Source: Cellulomonas hominis (GTDB lineage: Bacteria > Actinomycetota > Actinomycetes > Actinomycetales > Cellulomonadaceae). From it: a DNA stretch of 64,000 nucleotides. Within the stretch, counting starts at the first letter, position 1. Each line of letters opens with the position of its first letter. Positions 52,654-61,059 of the stretch are shown in pieces. A program made the translations under genes and the position numbers. The notes beneath the pieces are model-generated. The model was not told where the DNA came from. It was given only the letters and a program-made list of their open reading frames with translations, and did no database searches. Where the stretch lies: positions 3,348,001 through 3,412,000 of the forward strand of contig NZ_JACHDN010000001.1 in NCBI RefSeq assembly GCF_014201095.1. The letters run 5' to 3'.

Positions 52654-53334
52654 ATGGCACTGCTGACGGCAGACGACGTCCTGAACAAGAAGTTCCAGGC
52701 GACCAAGTTCCGCGAGGGGTACGACCAGGACGAGGTCGACGACTTCCTCGACGAGGTCGTGAACACCCTCCGGGAGACCCAGAGCGAGAACGAGGAGCTC
52801 AAGGCCAAGCTCGCCGCGGCCGAGCGCCGCATCGCGGAGCTGAGCCGCCAGGGCGCCCAGTCCGCCGCGGCCCCGAAGCCCGAGGCGGAGAAGCCCGCCC
52901 CGGTCGCGGCCCCGGCCCCCGTCGCGCCGGCCCCCACGCCCGCCCCGGCCCCGGTCGCCACCGCGCCCGTGCAGCCGCAGCGGCAGAGCGAGCCCGAGTC
53001 CGCCACCGGCATGCTCGCGCTGGCCCAGAAGCTGCACGACGACTACGTGCGCTCGGGCCAGGAGGAGGGCGACCGCATCGTCAACGAGGCCAAGGGCCAG
53101 GCGCAGCGGATCGTCCGCGAGGCCGAGGAGACCTCGGCCCGCACGCTCAGCGAGCTCGAGCAGGAGCGGTCGATCCTCGAGCGCAAGATCGACGAGCTGC
53201 GCGTGTTCGAGCGCGACTACCGCACGCGCCTGAAGAGCTACCTCGAGAACCTGCTCGGGGACCTGGACAACCGGGCGAGCGCGCTGCCGCAGCGCGGTGC
53301 CCAGGGCGCGACGCCGTCCGGCGACCGCATCTGA
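52654..53334 (+). CDS. divIVA: Polar growth and division protein DivIVA (Wag31)
   Basis: DivIVA senses curved membrane and recruits wall-synthesis enzymes to poles and septa. The 226-residue protein has the lipid-binding N-terminus LLTADDVLNKKFQATKFREGYDQDEVDDFLDEV (about residues 3-35), a first coiled coil, a Pro/Ala-rich linker (about 72-110) and a second coiled coil (LALAQKLHDDYVRSGQEEGDRIVNEAKG onward). ATG 52654 follows GAAGAGGTGACG. A -10-like TACGGT at 52586-52591 suggests its own promoter. A long terminator follows it. Confidence 0.94.
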   Translation: MALLTADDVLNKKFQATKFREGYDQDEVDDFLDEVVNTLRETQSENEELKAKLAAAERRIAELSRQGAQSAAAPKPEAEKPAPVAAPAPVAPAPTPAPAPVATAPVQPQRQSEPESATGMLALAQKLHDDYVRSGQEEGDRIVNEAKGQAQRIVREAEETSARTLSELEQERSILERKIDELRVFERDYRTRLKSYLENLLGDLDNRASALPQRGAQGATPSGDRI

Positions 53335-53373
53335 CCCGTCCGACCGTCCGGCAGACCGCCGCCGATCGTCACC

Positions 53374-53412
53374 CACGACACACCACGCCCTCGTCGGGCG
53401 TGGTGTGTTGTG
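53374..53412 (+). terminator. Terminator after divIVA
   Basis: A 17-base-pair stem (with one G-U pair) around the loop TCGTC; the core ACACCACGCCC / GGGCGTGGTGT is perfect. It marks the end of the division cluster transcript. Confidence 0.8.
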
Positions 53413-53430
53413 CGTCCAGGCGACGGCGCA

Positions 53431-53436
53431 TAGTCT
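53431..53436 (+). promoter_or_regulatory. -10 box upstream of the DksA-like gene
   Basis: TAGTCT lies 28 bases before GTG 53465, giving a short leader with the GAGGA ribosome site at 53456-53460. Confidence 0.45.
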
Positions 53437-53464
53437 CTGCGGACTCCTGAGGAAAGAGGACCCC

Positions 53465-53923
53465 GTGGCCATCAACGACTCGCTCAGCGCGCCCGCCCCC
53501 CGCACGCTCCCCGACCTGACGGACGCAGCCACCCGGTTCCCGGTCCGCGCGGGGGAGGAGCCCTGGACCGAGCAGGAGGTGCAGGAGATCGCGGCCGAGC
53601 TCGTCGCCGAGATCGACCGCCTGACCGCCGAGCTCGCCGCTGCCGACGAGGAGCTGTCGGAGCTGCTGCGCAACTCCGGCGACGGCGCCGGCGACGACCA
53701 GGCCGACTCCGGCTCGAGCGCCCTGGAGCGCGAGCACGAGCTCACCCTGGTCAACAACACCCGCGACATGCTCGAGCAGACGACCCGCGCCCTCGCGCGG
53801 ATCGACGCCGGCACCTTCGGCCGCTGCGACTCCTGCGGCGAGGCCATCGGCAAGGCCCGCGTGCAGGCGTTCCCGCGCGCGACGCTCTGCGTGGCGTGCA
53901 AGCAGCGCGAGGAGCGCCGCTGA
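53465..53923 (+). CDS. TraR/DksA-type C4 zinc-finger protein
   Basis: The 152-residue protein has an N-terminal coiled coil (QEIAAELVAEIDRLTAELAAADEELSELL) and a C-terminal four-cysteine zinc finger (CDSCGEAIGKARVQAFPRATLCVACK), the DksA/TraR arrangement. Such proteins bind the RNA polymerase secondary channel or act in stress responses; in actinobacteria the role is less clear. GTG 53465 is preceded by GGAAAGAGGA. It is monocistronic, flanked by terminators. Its place between divIVA and lspA is conserved in actinomycetes. Confidence 0.9.
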   Translation: MAINDSLSAPAPRTLPDLTDAATRFPVRAGEEPWTEQEVQEIAAELVAEIDRLTAELAAADEELSELLRNSGDGAGDDQADSGSSALEREHELTLVNNTRDMLEQTTRALARIDAGTFGRCDSCGEAIGKARVQAFPRATLCVACKQREERR

Positions 53924-53935
53924 CACCAGCGCCCG

Positions 53936-53972
53936 ACGACGGCCCCCGGGGGAGCGCCCCGGGGGCCGTCGT
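53936..53972 (+). terminator. Terminator after the DksA-like gene
   Basis: A perfect 16-base-pair stem (53936-53951 with 53957-53972) around a five-base loop GAGCG, 12 bases after the stop codon. Confidence 0.8.
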
Positions 53973-53998
53973 GCGTCCGGGGGACCGCGCGCGCTGCG

Positions 53999-54004
53999 TA
54001 GACT
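53999..54004 (+). promoter_or_regulatory. -10 box for leaderless lspA transcript
   Basis: TAGACT ends eight bases before the lspA ATG at 54013. It fixes the start codon and lies just after a terminator. Confidence 0.55.
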
Positions 54005-54012
54005 CTGCCGCG

Positions 54013-54624
54013 ATGTCGCACAGCCCCGGGCCCGCGCCCGCCACCGACCCCGCCCGCCGCCGCCGGCTCGTGGCCGGCCTCGTCGCCCTCGCCGCCGTCA
54101 CGCTGGTGCTCGACCAGGCGACCAAGGCCTGGGCGCTGCAGGCGCTCGACGAGGGCGTCCGCCGCCAGGTCCTCGGCGACCTGCTCGGCCTGCAGCTGCT
54201 GTTCAACCCCGGCGCGGCCCTCGGCATCGCCACCGGCACCACGTGGCTGCTGACGATCGTCGCGATCGTCGTGGTCGTCGTCATCGTGCGGGTCGCGGGC
54301 CGGCTCGGGTCCCGCGCGTGGGCCGTGGCCCTCGGACTGCTGCTCGGCGGGGCGCTCGGGAACCTCACGGACCGGATCGTCCGCGACCCCGGGGTGTTCC
54401 GCGGGCACGTCGTGGACTTCATCGCGTACCTCGACTGGTTCGTCGGGAACGTCGCGGACATCGCGATCGTCGTGGCAGCCGGCATGCTCATGCTGCTGTC
54501 GCTGATGGGCATCCGGCTGGACGGGACCCGCGAGAGCCGTGCGGAGCCGGAGGACGCGCCCGCCGCGCCCGCCGCGCCCACCGGCCCCGCCGCGCCCGAG
54601 ACCCCCACCCGGCGCGATGGCTGA
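54013..54624 (+). CDS. lspA: Lipoprotein signal peptidase (signal peptidase II)
   Basis: LspA removes signal peptides from diacylglyceryl-modified prolipoproteins in the membrane. The 203-residue protein has four transmembrane helices and the two catalytic aspartates in GNLTDRIV and HVVDFIAY. The N-terminal motif LDQATKAW and FNPGAALGI are also present. A 25-residue Pro/Ala-rich tail is longer than usual. ATG 54013 is supported by the leaderless -10. The stop lies within rluD, whose ATG begins eight bases before the end of lspA. Confidence 0.95.
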   Translation: MSHSPGPAPATDPARRRRLVAGLVALAAVTLVLDQATKAWALQALDEGVRRQVLGDLLGLQLLFNPGAALGIATGTTWLLTIVAIVVVVVIVRVAGRLGSRAWAVALGLLLGGALGNLTDRIVRDPGVFRGHVVDFIAYLDWFVGNVADIAIVVAAGMLMLLSLMGIRLDGTRESRAEPEDAPAAPAAPTGPAAPETPTRRDG

Positions 54625-55552
54625 CGTCCGCACGCTGCCCGTGCCGGACGCGCTCGCCGGCGAGCGGGTCGACGCGGCGCTGTCCCGGATGCTCGGGCTG
54701 TCCCGCACCCGCGCCGCCGAGCTGGCCGAGGGCGGCTTCGTGCGCGTCGACGGCGTGCCGGTCGGCAAGTCCGCGCGGCTGCCCGGCGACGCCTGGCTCG
54801 AGGTCGAGATGCCCGCGCCCGAGCGCGCCGCGCCGGCGCCGGTCGAGGACGACGTGCCGGCGCTGCGCGTGGCGTACGAGGACGACGACGTCGTCGTGGT
54901 CGACAAGCCGGTCGGTGTCGCGGCGCACCCGTCGCCGGGCTGGACCGGACCGACCGTCGTCGGCGTGCTGGCCGCGCGGGGCTACCGGATCTCCACGTCG
55001 GGCGCGGCTGAGCGGCAGGGCGTCGTGCACCGCCTCGACGTCGGCACGTCCGGGCTGATGGTCGTCGCGAAGAGCGAGCACGCGTACTCGGTGCTCAAGC
55101 GCGCGTTCAAGGAGCGCACGGTCGACAAGGTGTACCACGCGCTCGCCCAGGGCCACCCCGAGCCGACGACGGGCACGATCGACGCGCCGATCGGCCGGCA
55201 CCCGAGCCAGGACTGGAAGTTCGCGGTGACCGCGGACGGCAAGCCGTCGGTGACGCACTACGAGGTGCTGGAGATGCTGCCGGCGGCCTCGCTGTGCGAG
55301 GTGCACCTGGAGACCGGCCGCACCCACCAGATCCGCGTGCACTTCGCGGCGCTGCGGCACCCGCTGGTCGGGGACCTCACGTACGGCGCCGACCCCGCGC
55401 TGGCGGAGCGCGTCGGCCTGGCCCGGCAGTGGCTCCACGCGGTGCGGCTCGGGTTCGCGCACCCCGCCGACGGGCGGTACCTGGAGGTCACCAGCGAGTA
55501 CCCCGCGGACCTGTCCCGGGCGCTGGAGACCCTGCGCGACGGGTACCGCTGA
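54617..55552 (+). CDS. rluD: Ribosomal large subunit pseudouridine synthase, RluD-like
   Basis: The 311-residue RluA-family pseudouridine synthase has an N-terminal S4 domain ([31 protein letters not shown]) and the catalytic domain with the Asp in [14 protein letters not shown], KTYxA-like [11 protein letters not shown] and the [13 protein letters not shown] motif. It modifies uridines in helix 69 of 23S rRNA by homology. It overlaps lspA by eight bases and is cotranscribed with it, the usual actinobacterial arrangement lspA-rluD-dnaE. The start is ATG 54617. Confidence 0.93.
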   Translation: MADVRTLPVPDALAGERVDAALSRMLGLSRTRAAELAEGGFVRVDGVPVGKSARLPGDAWLEVEMPAPERAAPAPVEDDVPALRVAYEDDDVVVVDKPVGVAAHPSPGWTGPTVVGVLAARGYRISTSGAAERQGVVHRLDVGTSGLMVVAKSEHAYSVLKRAFKERTVDKVYHALAQGHPEPTTGTIDAPIGRHPSQDWKFAVTADGKPSVTHYEVLEMLPAASLCEVHLETGRTHQIRVHFAALRHPLVGDLTYGADPALAERVGLARQWLHAVRLGFAHPADGRYLEVTSEYPADLSRALETLRDGYR

Positions 55553-55616
55553 CGCCGTCGCTGTGACGTCCGTCGCCGGCCCGGCGGGGCGGTCGGGGGG
55601 TGTCGGAGGGGCCACC

Positions 55617-55622
55617 TAGGAT
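55617..55622 (+). promoter_or_regulatory. -10 box for leaderless dnaE transcript
   Basis: TAGGAT ends seven bases before ATG 55630. It overlaps an upstream ATG (55621), which therefore cannot be used from this promoter. Confidence 0.6.
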
Positions 55623-55629
55623 GGCTCGC

Positions 55630-58600
55630 ATGGCCTCGGGTTCCGACTTCGTCCACCTGCACGTCCACTCCGAGTACTCGATGCTCGACGGTGCGGCGCG
55701 GGTGGGCGAGATGCTCGCCGAGGCCCAGCGGCTCGGGCAGACCGCGATGGCCATCACGGACCACGGCTACCTGTTCGGCGCGTTCGACTTCTACTCCCAG
55801 GCGAAGAAGCTCGGCATCAAGCCGATCATCGGCGTCGAGGCCTACGTCACCCCGGGCACCAGCCGCTTCGACCAGACGCGCGTCCGCTGGGGCGAGGCGC
55901 ACCAGGCGGCCGACGACGTCTCCGCCCGCGGCGCCTACACGCACATGACGCTGCTCTCGCGCACCACGCAGGGCATGCACAACCTGTTCCGGATGGGGTC
56001 GCTGGCGTCCCTCGACGGGCAGATGGGCAAGTGGCCCCGCATGGACCGCGAGCTGCTGCAGACGTACTCCGAGGGCCTCATCGCGACGTCCGGCTGCCCG
56101 TCCAGCGAGGTGCAGACCCGGCTGCGGCTGGGGCACTACGACGAGGCCGTGCGCGCGGCCGGCGAGCTGCAGGACATCTTCGGCAAGGAGAACTTCTTCG
56201 TCGAGGTCATGGACCACGGCCTCGAGATCGAGCGGAAGACGATCAAGGACCTGCTCCGGGTCGCCGAGACGATCGGCGCGCCGCTGGTCGCCACCAACGA
56301 CCTGCACTACACGACCAAGGAGGACGCGCACGCGCACGAGGTGCTCCTCGCCGTGCAGTCCGGGTCGACCCTCGACGAGCCGACGTACGACCAGGGCGGG
56401 TCGCGGTTCGCCTTCGGCGGCGACGGCTACTACGTGAAGTCCGCCGAGGAGATGCGCCGCACCTGGGCCGAGCTGCCCGAGGCGGTCGACAACACGCTGC
56501 TCATCGCCGAGCGGTGCGAGGTCGAGTTCCCGACCGGCGCGAACTACATGCCGCGGTTCCCCGTCCCCGAGGGGGAGGACGAGAACTCGTGGTTCGTCAA
56601 GGAGGTCGAGCGCGGCCTGCACCGGCGGTACCCGTCCGGCATCCCCGACGACGTGCGCGCGCAGGCGAAGTACGAGACCGACGTCATCGTGCAGCTCGGC
56701 TTCTCCGGCTACTTCCTCGTGGTCGCCGACTTCATCGCCTGGGCGCGGGAGCAGGGCATCCGCGTCGGGCCGGGCCGCGGGTCCGCCGCCGGGTCGATGG
56801 CGTCGTACGCCATGGGCATCACGGAGCTCGACCCGCTGCGGCACGGCCTGATCTTCGAGCGGTTCCTCAACCCCGAGCGCGTGTCCTGGCCCGACGTCGA
56901 CGTCGACTTCGACGAGCGCCGGCGCGGCGAGGTCATCCGGTACGTGACCGAGAAGTACGGCGACGACCGGGTCGCGCAGATCGTCACCTACGGCACGATC
57001 AAGGCGAAGCAGGCGCTCAAGGACTCCTCGCGCGTGCTGGGCTTCCCGTTCGCGATGGGGGAGAAGCTCACCAAGGCGATGCCGCCGCCCGTCATGGGCA
57101 AGGACATCCCCCTGTCCGGCATGTACGACCCGGAGCACCCGCGGTACGCCGAGGCGGAGGAGTTCCGGCAGGTCGTCGCGGCCGACCCCGAGGCGCAGCG
57201 CGTGCTCGAGACCGCCCGCGGCCTGGAGAACCTCAAGCGCCAGTGGGGCGTCCACGCCGCCGGCGTCATCATGTCCAGCGAGCCGCTGATCGACATCATC
57301 CCGATCATGAAGCGGCCGCAGGACGGCGCCGTCATCACGCAGTTCGACTACCCGACGTCCGAGGGCCTCGGCCTGATCAAGATGGACTTCCTCGGGCTGC
57401 GGAACCTCACGATCCTCGACGACGCGCTGCGGAACATCGTGGCGAACGACAAGCCGCCGATCGAGCTGGAGGAGATCCCGCTCGACGACAAGCCGACGTA
57501 CGAGCTGCTCGCCCGCGGCGACACCCTCGGCGTGTTCCAGCTCGACGGCGGACCCATGCGCGCCCTGCTGCGCCAGATGCGCCCCGACAACTTCGAGGAC
57601 ATCTCCGCCGTCATCGCCCTGTACCGCCCGGGGCCGATGGGCATGAACTCGCACACGAACTACGCGCTGCGCAAGAACGGCCTGCAGCCGATCACGCCGA
57701 TCCACCCGGAGCTCGAGGAGCCCCTGGCGGAGGTCCTCGACGGCACGTACGGCCTCATCGTGTACCAGGAGCAGGTGCAGAAGGCCGCGCAGGTGCTCGC
57801 CGGGTACTCGCTCGGCCAGGCCGACCTGCTGCGCCGCGCGATGGGCAAGAAGAAGAAGGAGATCCTCGACAAGGAGTTCGTGCCGTTCGAGGCGGGCATG
57901 AAGGAGCGGGGCTACTCCAAGCCCGCGATCCAGGCGGTCTGGGACACCCTGGTGCCGTTCGCCGGGTACGCGTTCAACAAGGCGCACTCCGCCGGGTACG
58001 GCGTCGTCTCCTACTGGACGGCGTTCCTCAAGGCGAACTACCCGACCGAGTACATGGCGGGCCTGCTCACCTCCGTCGGCGACGACAAGGACAAGTCGGC
58101 GCTGTACCTCAACGAGTGCCGCCGCATGGGCATCACGGTGCTGCCGCCGGACGTGAACTCCTCGTCCGCGCTGTTCACCGCCGTCGGGAGCGACATCCGG
58201 TTCGGGCTCACCGCCGTCCGGAACGTCGGCGCCAACGTCGTCGAGGCGATCGTCCGCACCCGCGAGGAGAAGGGCGACTTCACGTCGTTCACCGACTTCC
58301 TGGACAAGGTGCCCGCGGTGGTCTGCAACAAGCGGACCATCGAGTCGCTCATCAAGGCCGGCGCGTTCGACTCGCTCGGGCACGCCCGCCGCGCCCTGCT
58401 GCTCGTGCACGAGCAGGCCGTCGAGTCCGTCATCGGCGTGAAGCGCAAGGAGGCGGAGGGGCAGTTCGACCTGTTCGCCGACCTGGGCGGCGACGACGGC
58501 CCCGGCTTCTCCGTGCAGGTGCCGGACGTCCCGGACTGGGACAAGAAGCAGCGGCTGCAGTTCGAGCGGGAGATGCTCGGCCTGTACGTGTCCGACCACC

Positions 58601-59199
58601 CGCTGTCCGGCCTGGAGCACGTCCTGTCCGCCGCGGCCGACGTGTCGATCGCGACGCTGAACGCCGACGAGGCGCGGCCGGACGGGTCCACCGTCGTCGT
58701 CGCGGGGCTCGTCACGTCGCTGCAGCGCAAGATGTCCAAGCAGGGCAACCCGTGGGCCGCCGTGACGCTGGAGGACATGGAGGGCTCGGTCGAGATCATG
58801 TTCTTCGGCGAGACCTACCTCGCCTACTCGACGGTGCTGGCCGAGGACGCCGTGATCGTCGTGCGCGGCCGGGTGCGCCGCCGCGACGACGCCATGCAGC
58901 TGCAGGCCATGGAGGTGTCGCTGCCCGACCTGTCCGCGGTGGCCGACGCCCCGGTGACGGTGCGGATGTCCGAGGCCCGGTGCACGCCGCCCGTGCTGGA
59001 GCGGCTGCTCGAGGTGCTCAAGACGCACCCCGGGATGACGGAGATCCACTTCCGGGTCGCCCGCGCCCGCGGCGGCACGGCGCTGGTCATGCCGCGCGGC
59101 GGCTGGCGGGTCGAACGCTCCCCGGCCCTGTACGGCGACCTCAAGGCCCTGCTGGGGCCGGGCTGCCTGGAGTCGGCGACGACGCCGCTGGGGGTCTAG
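55630..59199 (+). CDS. dnaE: DNA polymerase III alpha subunit
   Basis: DnaE1 is the replicative polymerase. The 1189-residue protein has the N-terminal PHP domain (FVHLHVHSEYSMLDG, residues about 6-20; DHGYLFG), polymerase palm motifs (GPGRGSAAGS, PDVDVDFDERRR with the catalytic acidic residues), GVFQLDGGPMRALL, AYAFNKAHSAGYG (fingers/HhH region) and a C-terminal OB-fold (AGLVTSLQRKMSKQGNPWA). An intact PHP metal site (HLHVHSE) suggests proofreading or phosphatase ability, as in mycobacterial DnaE1. The TAGGAT box fixes ATG 55630. Confidence 0.97.
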   Translation: MASGSDFVHLHVHSEYSMLDGAARVGEMLAEAQRLGQTAMAITDHGYLFGAFDFYSQAKKLGIKPIIGVEAYVTPGTSRFDQTRVRWGEAHQAADDVSARGAYTHMTLLSRTTQGMHNLFRMGSLASLDGQMGKWPRMDRELLQTYSEGLIATSGCPSSEVQTRLRLGHYDEAVRAAGELQDIFGKENFFVEVMDHGLEIERKTIKDLLRVAETIGAPLVATNDLHYTTKEDAHAHEVLLAVQSGSTLDEPTYDQGGSRFAFGGDGYYVKSAEEMRRTWAELPEAVDNTLLIAERCEVEFPTGANYMPRFPVPEGEDENSWFVKEVERGLHRRYPSGIPDDVRAQAKYETDVIVQLGFSGYFLVVADFIAWAREQGIRVGPGRGSAAGSMASYAMGITELDPLRHGLIFERFLNPERVSWPDVDVDFDERRRGEVIRYVTEKYGDDRVAQIVTYGTIKAKQALKDSSRVLGFPFAMGEKLTKAMPPPVMGKDIPLSGMYDPEHPRYAEAEEFRQVVAADPEAQRVLETARGLENLKRQWGVHAAGVIMSSEPLIDIIPIMKRPQDGAVITQFDYPTSEGLGLIKMDFLGLRNLTILDDALRNIVANDKPPIELEEIPLDDKPTYELLARGDTLGVFQLDGGPMRALLRQMRPDNFEDISAVIALYRPGPMGMNSHTNYALRKNGLQPITPIHPELEEPLAEVLDGTYGLIVYQEQVQKAAQVLAGYSLGQADLLRRAMGKKKKEILDKEFVPFEAGMKERGYSKPAIQAVWDTLVPFAGYAFNKAHSAGYGVVSYWTAFLKANYPTEYMAGLLTSVGDDKDKSALYLNECRRMGITVLPPDVNSSSALFTAVGSDIRFGLTAVRNVGANVVEAIVRTREEKGDFTSFTDFLDKVPAVVCNKRTIESLIKAGAFDSLGHARRALLLVHEQAVESVIGVKRKEAEGQFDLFADLGGDDGPGFSVQVPDVPDWDKKQRLQFEREMLGLYVSDHPLSGLEHVLSAAADVSIATLNADEARPDGSTVVVAGLVTSLQRKMSKQGNPWAAVTLEDMEGSVEIMFFGETYLAYSTVLAEDAVIVVRGRVRRRDDAMQLQAMEVSLPDLSAVADAPVTVRMSEARCTPPVLERLLEVLKTHPGMTEIHFRVARARGGTALVMPRGGWRVERSPALYGDLKALLGPGCLESATTPLGV

Positions 59200-59237
59200 C
59201 CGGCCCCGGCCCGCCGGGTTCGCCCGGGTCCGCCCGT

Positions 59238-59315
59238 CCCGCCCGGGTCGCCGAGGTTGCCCGGGCCCGCCCGGGTCGCCGAGGTTGCCCGGGCCCGCCC
59301 GGGTCGCCGAGGTTG
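59238..59315. repeat. Triple 28-base tandem repeat downstream of dnaE
   Basis: The 22-base core beginning CCCGCCCGGGTCGCCGAGG occurs at 59238-59259, 59266-59287 and 59294-59315, exactly 28 bases apart and separated by CCCGGG. It lies between the dnaE stop and the inverted repeat before the S4 gene. Confidence 0.85.
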
Positions 59316-59358
59316 CAGCAGATGCTGGTCTCGGCGCCCCGAGGCGCGCATCTGCTGC
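59315..59358. terminator. Hairpin between convergent dnaE and S4 genes
   Basis: GCAGCAGATGC (59315-59325) and GCATCTGCTGC (59348-59358) are perfect 11-base inverted repeats around a GC-rich 22-base loop. It is placed between dnaE (stop 59199) and the minus-strand S4 gene (stop 59378), so it could terminate both. Confidence 0.55.
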
Positions 59359-59377
59359 AGTCTCGGCGCGCGGCGGG

Positions 59378-59605
59378 TCAGCCGACGGTGGCGGCGTGCT
59401 CGCCCGCGGGGGTGGCCACGGTCACCACGTCGCCGCGGTGGAGCTGGCGGCCGCGGCGGGACTCCGGGTCGCCGTTGACGGTGACCTCGCCCTCCTCCAG
59501 CAGGGTGCGGGCGTCGGCGCCCGAGTCGGCCAGACCCGCGAGCTTGAGGAACTGGCCGAGGCGGATGGAGTCGTCGGAGATCGGCACGGTGGTCACGGGT
59601 CCCAT
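59378..59605 (-). CDS. Small S4-domain RNA-binding protein
   Basis: A 75-residue protein consisting almost only of an S4 fold ([36 protein letters not shown], then [14 protein letters not shown]). It resembles the YbcJ/YaaA-type family that binds structured RNA. ATG 59605 starts [10 protein letters not shown], while GTG three codons later (59596) is the alternative. Its biological target is unknown. It is convergent with dnaE and divergent from hisD. Confidence 0.85.
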   Translation of the reverse strand: MGPVTTVPISDDSIRLGQFLKLAGLADSGADARTLLEEGEVTVNGDPESRRGRQLHRGDVVTVATPAGEHAATVG

Positions 59606-59666
59606 CCTGCCAGCGCGGCCCCGCCCGGGCGGTGGACGGCCGGGCGGCGCGGGGCGGCGACGCGCC

Positions 59667-59672
59667 TAGACT
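59667..59672 (+). promoter_or_regulatory. -10 box for leaderless hisD transcript
   Basis: TAGACT ends seven bases before GTG 59680. A GGAGG just before the GTG has no spacing, so it cannot work as a ribosome binding site. Confidence 0.6.
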
Positions 59673-59679
59673 CCGGAGG

Positions 59680-60993
59680 GTGATCTCCCGCATCGACCTG
59701 CGTGGTCGCACCCTGTCCCGCCGCGAGCTGCTCGAGGCCCTGCCGCGCCCCGAGCTGGACGTGGAGTCCGCCGCCGCGGCCGTCGAGCCGATCCTCGCGG
59801 ACGTCCGCACCCGCGGGGCCGACGCCCTGCGCGACCTGGCCGAGCGGTTCGACGGGGTGCGCCCCGAGCACCTGCGCGTCCCCGCCCAGGCGATCGCCGC
59901 CGCGGTCGACGTGCTGGACCCGGACGTCCGGGCCGCGCTGGACGAGACCATCCGCCGGGTGCGGACCGTGCACGCCGCGCAGCGCCCGGCCGACCACACG
60001 GTGCAGGTGGCCCCCGGCGCGCAGGTCCGGCAGCGCTGGATCCCGGTGCGCCGCGTCGGCCTGTACGTGCCCGGCGGCCTCGCGGTGTACCCGTCGTCGG
60101 TGATCATGAACGTCGTCGCGGCGCAGGAGGCCGGCGTCGGCGCGCTCGCCGTGACGTCGCCGCCGCAGCGCGACAACGGCGGGCTGCCCGACCCGGTCGT
60201 CCTCGCGACGTGCGCGCTGCTCGGCGTGGACGAGGTGTACGCCGTCGGCGGGGCGCAGGCCGTGGGGATGCTCGCGTACGGGGCGGCCGACGCCGACGGC
60301 GGGACGCTGTGCGAGCCCGTCGACGTCATCACCGGCCCCGGCAACGTGTACGTCGCCGCGGCGAAGCGCCTGGTCCGCGGCGTCGTGGGCATCGACGCCG
60401 AGGCCGGGCCCACCGAGATCGCCGTGCTCGCGGACGCGACGGCCGACGCCGACCACGTCGCGGCGGACCTGGTGTCCCAGGCGGAGCACGACCCGCTCGC
60501 CGCGTCCGTGCTGGTCACGCCGTCGGTGGAGCTCGCCGGGGCCGTCGAGGCCAAGCTCGTCGACCGGGTGCAGGTCACGCGGCACGCCCAGCGGGTCGCG
60601 CAGGCGCTGTCCGGCCCGCAGTCCGCGATCGTCCTCGTGGACGACCTCGAGGCAGGGCTGGCCGTCGTCAACGCGTACGGCGCGGAGCACCTCGAGATCC
60701 AGACCGAGGACGCCGCCGCCGTGGCGGAGCGGGTCACCAGCGCCGGGGCGATCTTCGTCGGGGCGTACTCGCCGGTGTCCCTCGGGGACTACATGGCCGG
60801 GTCGAACCACGTGCTGCCGACCGGCGGGTGCGCGCACTTCTCGTCCGGGCTCGGGGTGCACTCGTTCGTCCGGGCGGTGCAGGTGGTCGAGTACGACGCC
60901 GACGCGCTGCGGGAGGTCGCGGGGCGGATCGTGGCGCTCGCCGACGCCGAGGGGCTGCCCGCGCACGGGGAGGCCGTGCAGGCGCGGTTCTGA
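59680..60993 (+). CDS. hisD: Histidinol dehydrogenase
   Basis: HisD oxidises L-histidinol to L-histidine in two NAD+-dependent steps. The 437-residue protein has the family motifs [58 protein letters not shown] and SQAEHDPLA, plus the C-terminal zinc-site region [16 protein letters not shown] 59680 follows a leaderless -10 box. The downstream partner hisC (63346) is separated from it by an oppositely oriented recQ-like gene, unlike the usual hisD-hisC-hisB order. Confidence 0.96.
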   Translation: MISRIDLRGRTLSRRELLEALPRPELDVESAAAAVEPILADVRTRGADALRDLAERFDGVRPEHLRVPAQAIAAAVDVLDPDVRAALDETIRRVRTVHAAQRPADHTVQVAPGAQVRQRWIPVRRVGLYVPGGLAVYPSSVIMNVVAAQEAGVGALAVTSPPQRDNGGLPDPVVLATCALLGVDEVYAVGGAQAVGMLAYGAADADGGTLCEPVDVITGPGNVYVAAAKRLVRGVVGIDAEAGPTEIAVLADATADADHVAADLVSQAEHDPLAASVLVTPSVELAGAVEAKLVDRVQVTRHAQRVAQALSGPQSAIVLVDDLEAGLAVVNAYGAEHLEIQTEDAAAVAERVTSAGAIFVGAYSPVSLGDYMAGSNHVLPTGGCAHFSSGLGVHSFVRAVQVVEYDADALREVAGRIVALADAEGLPAHGEAVQARF

Positions 60994-61024
60994 CGCGCGG
61001 CCAGGGCCGGCCGTGCGGGGCGCC

Positions 61025-61054
61025 GCGCGGGCCGGTCCGCGCCGGCCGCCGCGC
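61025..61054. terminator. Hairpin between convergent hisD and recQ
   Basis: GCGCGG-GCCGG and CCGGC-CG-CCGCGC pair around TCCGCG with a two-base bulge. It lies between the stops of hisD (60993) and the minus-strand recQ (61060). Confidence 0.4.
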
Positions 61055-61059
61055 GCCGC

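Noticed and set aside
55600..55629. Upstream starts for dnaE (GTG 55600, ATG 55621)
   Set aside because: The TAGGAT -10 box at 55617-55622 overlaps ATG 55621 and lies downstream of 55600. Transcription would begin at ATG 55630, which also gives the usual N-terminus.
59238..59315. A CRISPR array
   Set aside because: Three units repeat with only six-base CCCGGG spacers that are identical, and there are no cas genes. It is a tandem repeat.
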